A stretch of 8,846 nucleotides of DNA from the NCBI GenBank assembly GCA_900772495.1, contig CAAHEJ010000013.1:1-8846 (forward strand). Reading direction: 5' to 3'. The stretch is from an uncultured Campylobacter sp. GTDB lineage: Bacteria; Campylobacterota; Campylobacteria; Campylobacterales; Campylobacteraceae. Position 1 is the stretch's first letter; every line of letters starts with the position of its first letter. The notes below the pieces were generated by a model. The model worked only from the letters and a program-made list of their open reading frames with translations. It searched no databases and was not told the origin of the DNA. A program made the position numbers and the translations under genes. Positions 6,850-8,846 of this stretch are shown here, one piece after another.

Positions 6850-7238
6850 TGATGGCATTTGATGATAAACCAGAGCTTAATATAACGCCCTTAGTGGATA
6901 TTATGCTTGTGCTGTTGGCGATTTTAATGGTAACTGCGCCCACGATAACTTATGAAGAAAACATAAATTTACCCAAAGGTTCAGCCCAAACGCCAAATGT
7001 CGTTACACTCAAAAGCCTTATCATCGCCGTAAATGCGAAAAAAGACATTTACATAAATGATAAAAAATACAACTTTACGAGCTTTGCGGACAATCTCATC
7101 TTGTCAAAGTCTAAATTTAAGCTTGATGAGCCTGTTTTTATCCGTGCGGATAAAGATTTAAAATACGATGATGTGATGTTTGTGTTAAGCACGCTTAAAA
7201 ATGCGGGCTTTACTAAGGTATCTTTGCAGACGGAGTAG
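6849..7238 (+). CDS. exbD: TolR/ExbD-type biopolymer transport protein
   Basis: A 129-residue ExbD/TolR protein with one N-terminal membrane helix (about 14-31) and a periplasmic domain. Asp17 in ELNITPLVDIMLVLL (9-23) matches the conserved proton-carrying Asp of ExbD and TolR. The C-terminal domain contains PVFIRADKDLKYDDVMFVL (95-113) and ends in the usual KNAGFTKVSLQTE. Two adjacent ATG codons, 6849 and 6852, are possible: the first overlaps the exbB stop as TAATG, like other junctions here, while the second has better spacing (7 versus 4 bases) from AAGG at 6841-6844. They differ by one Met. It ends with TAG, the only non-TAA stop in the window, in the same frame as the next gene. Confidence 0.93.
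   Translation: MMAFDDKPELNITPLVDIMLVLLAILMVTAPTITYEENINLPKGSAQTPNVVTLKSLIIAVNAKKDIYINDKKYNFTSFADNLILSKSKFKLDEPVFIRADKDLKYDDVMFVLSTLKNAGFTKVSLQTE
7232..7235 (+). promoter_or_regulatory. Ribosome binding site for the GTG-started tolA-like gene
   Basis: GGAG at 7232-7235, inside the end of exbD, lies 6 bases before GTG 7242. An in-frame stop at 7236-7238 rules out any earlier start. The first in-frame ATG is codon 17, inside the membrane anchor, so GTG is the credible start. Confidence 0.7.
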
Positions 7239-7241
7239 AGC

Positions 7242-7976
7242 GTGAAAAACTATGGTATAGGGATTTTTAATGCCTTTTTACTCGCAATGGCTGTTTATGC
7301 GGGCTTGTTGTTTTTTATCTTTTTTAAGGCAGATATCGGGCACGCGGTAAAATACACGGACATTAAAGATAGTTTTATTGATGTTGAATTTGGAGAGTAT
7401 AAAAAACAAGAACAACCCAAACCCAAAAAAGTAGAGCCAAAAAAAGATGAAGGGCAAGAAACCACAAACAAAATGCTAAAAGTTGAAGAGCCACAAAAGG
7501 CTACTGATATAAACGAACTTTTTGGCGATACAAAAAAATTTCAACAAGAAAAAACAAACAAAGTGCAATCCTCAGAACAATCAATACCAGATGCGACAAA
7601 ACCACCAAAAGTGGAGCAAAAAAAAGAGCTTAAAGACAATTTAATACCGACTAATCAACGAGTAGGCGAGAGTGTGCAAAAGCAACAAACAGGAATTTAT
7701 GATAAATTTTTAGGCGCGATTAGGCGCAAACTACAAGAAAATTGGACTTTGTATGAAAGAAGTGGAAATTTTACCGCTAAACTTGAATACATAATAGAAA
7801 GTAACGGATATTTTCGCTATACTTCTATAACAAAAACGGGCAATGCCGATTTTGATGCCAAAGTTTTGGATTTTTTGAGCACTTTACAAGGCAAATATAT
7901 TGCCGTGCCACCAAAAAACAAGGCATATAAAGGCAGTGCAAATTTAAGCGATGAAATCACTATAATGGGAGAATAA
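7242..7976 (+). CDS. tolA: TolA/TonB-like periplasm-spanning protein
   Basis: A 244-residue protein starting at GTG. Residues about 7-28 form a membrane anchor with a short cytoplasmic end. Residues about 50-148 are a hydrophilic linker rich in Lys, Glu, Gln and Pro (for example EQPKPKKVEPKKDE, 57-70). Residues about 151-225 resemble the TolA/TonB C-terminal domain: IYDKFLGAIRRKLQENW (152-168), a beta-hairpin with TAKLEYIIESNGYFRY (178-193), then TGNADFDAKVLDFL (199-212) and VPPK (222-225). Position between tolR and tolB makes it the likely TolA, which carries channel-derived force to TolB and Pal. The long Ala-rich helical domain of E. coli TolA is missing, the whole protein has no Cys, and TonB-type function cannot be excluded. 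The linker DNA is A-rich. It lies 3 bases from both neighbours, in the same frame as both. Confidence 0.82.
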   Translation: MKNYGIGIFNAFLLAMAVYAGLLFFIFFKADIGHAVKYTDIKDSFIDVEFGEYKKQEQPKPKKVEPKKDEGQETTNKMLKVEEPQKATDINELFGDTKKFQQEKTNKVQSSEQSIPDATKPPKVEQKKELKDNLIPTNQRVGESVQKQQTGIYDKFLGAIRRKLQENWTLYERSGNFTAKLEYIIESNGYFRYTSITKTGNADFDAKVLDFLSTLQGKYIAVPPKNKAYKGSANLSDEITIMGE

Positions 7977-7979
7977 GAG

Positions 7980-8846
7980 ATGAAAAAGTTATTTCTTGTT
8001 TTATGTTTGCTTGGCACAGCGGTGTTTGGTGATACCCTTGCCATAGTCAATAAAGGCACAGCCTTACCAAAAATCATCATCAAGGACAAATCAAATTTAG
8101 GGGATAAGAATTTGCAAAAGAATTTTTATAACCTTATCCTTAATGATTTAAAGGTAAGCTCGAATTTTGAGGTGCTTGAAAAGGGCGATGCAAAGGGCAA
8201 TTATGTCTTTGAATACACGCTTGACAAAAAGGACGGATTGAGTCTCAATGTCATTGTTAGGGTTGATGGAGCGATAAAATCAAGCCGCAACTATGCACTT
8301 AACAATATAGAGCAATATCCTTTCCTAGCGCACAAAGGCGTAAAAGGCTCAGTGAAAGACTTAGGACTTGCGCCGATTGAGTGGATGGACCATAAAATCA
8401 TCATTTCGCGCGCTAATGGCTCGGGAAAAAGCCAAATAGTAATGGCTGATTATACGCTTACCTATCAAATTATACTCGTTGATGGTGGGTTAAATATCTT
8501 TCCAAAATGGGCAAATCAAGAGCAAACGGCTTTTTATTATACCGCTTATGACCACAAAATTCCAACACTTTACCGCTTTGACTTAGCCACAGGCACGCCA
8601 ACTCGCATTATTTCAAGTGGCGGTATGCTTGTAGCTAGCGATGTGAGCAAGGATGGCAATAAAATTTTGCTCACTATGGCACCAAGCGACCAGCCCGATG
8701 TGCATCTATATGACATACGCACAAAATCCTTGCAAAAAGTTACGCAGTATTCAGGTGTTGATGTCAATGCGCAGTTTGTGGAAAATGAAAAGAAAATCGT
8801 TTTTGTGAGCGACAGGCTCGGTTATCCAAATTTGTTTATCCAAACC
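7980..8846 (+). CDS. tolB: Tol-Pal system protein TolB (3'-truncated)
   Basis: The frame is open from ATG 7980 to the window end, giving 289 residues; the family is about 400 residues long, so the last quarter is missing. TolB is a periplasmic propeller protein that binds Pal and TolA and helps keep the outer membrane attached during division. Residues 1-17 are a Sec signal peptide (KKLFLVLCLLGTAVFG) with probable cleavage before Asp18; Cys9 is not in a lipobox. Residues about 20-125 form the N-terminal domain. Propeller blades follow, with TolB-type repeats LYRFDLATGTPTRI (197-210), VSKDGNKILLTMA (222-234), VHLYDIRTKSLQKVT (241-255) and FVSDRLGYPNLF (275-286). GGGAG (7967-7971) is 8 bases upstream. 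The gene starts 3 bases after the tolA-like stop. Pal would be expected next. Confidence 0.93.
   Translation, partial: MKKLFLVLCLLGTAVFGDTLAIVNKGTALPKIIIKDKSNLGDKNLQKNFYNLILNDLKVSSNFEVLEKGDAKGNYVFEYTLDKKDGLSLNVIVRVDGAIKSSRNYALNNIEQYPFLAHKGVKGSVKDLGLAPIEWMDHKIIISRANGSGKSQIVMADYTLTYQIILVDGGLNIFPKWANQEQTAFYYTAYDHKIPTLYRFDLATGTPTRIISSGGMLVASDVSKDGNKILLTMAPSDQPDVHLYDIRTKSLQKVTQYSGVDVNAQFVENEKKIVFVSDRLGYPNLFIQT

Noticed and set aside
7961..7966. TATAAT just before tolB as a promoter
   Set aside because: Transcription would start near 7973, after the tolB ribosome site at 7967-7971, and there is no TGN extension; it is more likely chance.
8570..8767. Small minus-strand open frame near the right edge
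   Set aside because: It is opposite the TolB propeller repeats, which continue unbroken on the + strand to the window end.
1..8846. parS centromere site near parB
   Set aside because: I scanned for a GTTTCACGTGAAAC-like palindrome by eye and found none.

Overview
The window looks like chromosomal DNA from an epsilonproteobacterium, most likely Campylobacter. Evidence is the gene order parB, atpF', atpF, atpH, atpA, atpG, atpD, atpC, exbB/tolQ, exbD/tolR, tolA-like, tolB, which matches the C. jejuni order as I recall it; a separate b' subunit ahead of b; a b subunit with a signal-peptide-like N terminus; lysine-rich proteins; and an extended -10 promoter. The atp genes are richer in G+C than is typical for C. 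jejuni, so I do not name a species.

Layout: every gene is on the + strand and the window is almost wholly coding. Positions 1-545 hold the 3' part of parB (chromosome partitioning). A 53-base gap (546-598) carries an extended -10 promoter and the atpF' ribosome binding site. Positions 599-6295 encode seven F1Fo ATP synthase subunits: b', b, delta, alpha, gamma, beta, epsilon. The a and c subunits (atpB, atpE) are absent, as expected for this group, where they lie elsewhere. Positions 6295-7976 encode a TolQ/ExbB and TolR/ExbD proton channel and a TolA/TonB-like protein. From 7980 to the end is the first 289 codons of tolB, which runs out of the window. There is no gene-free stretch over 60 bases, and I saw no tRNA, rRNA, CRISPR, insertion sequence or clear terminator.

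How it works together: the ATP synthase makes ATP from the proton gradient or builds the gradient by hydrolysis. The Tol proteins use the same gradient to link inner and outer membranes during division. All junctions from atpF' to tolB are overlaps or gaps of at most 10 bases (atpC/exbB overlap by one base), so the two machines are probably transcribed and partly translated together from the promoter at 559-567.

This is a conserved housekeeping locus. I found no new defence, mobile or biosynthetic system. The points worth a second look are modest: the signal-like N terminus of AtpF, graded Shine-Dalgarno strength that follows subunit stoichiometry, the atp-tol fusion, and a single reading frame running through exbD, tolA and tolB.
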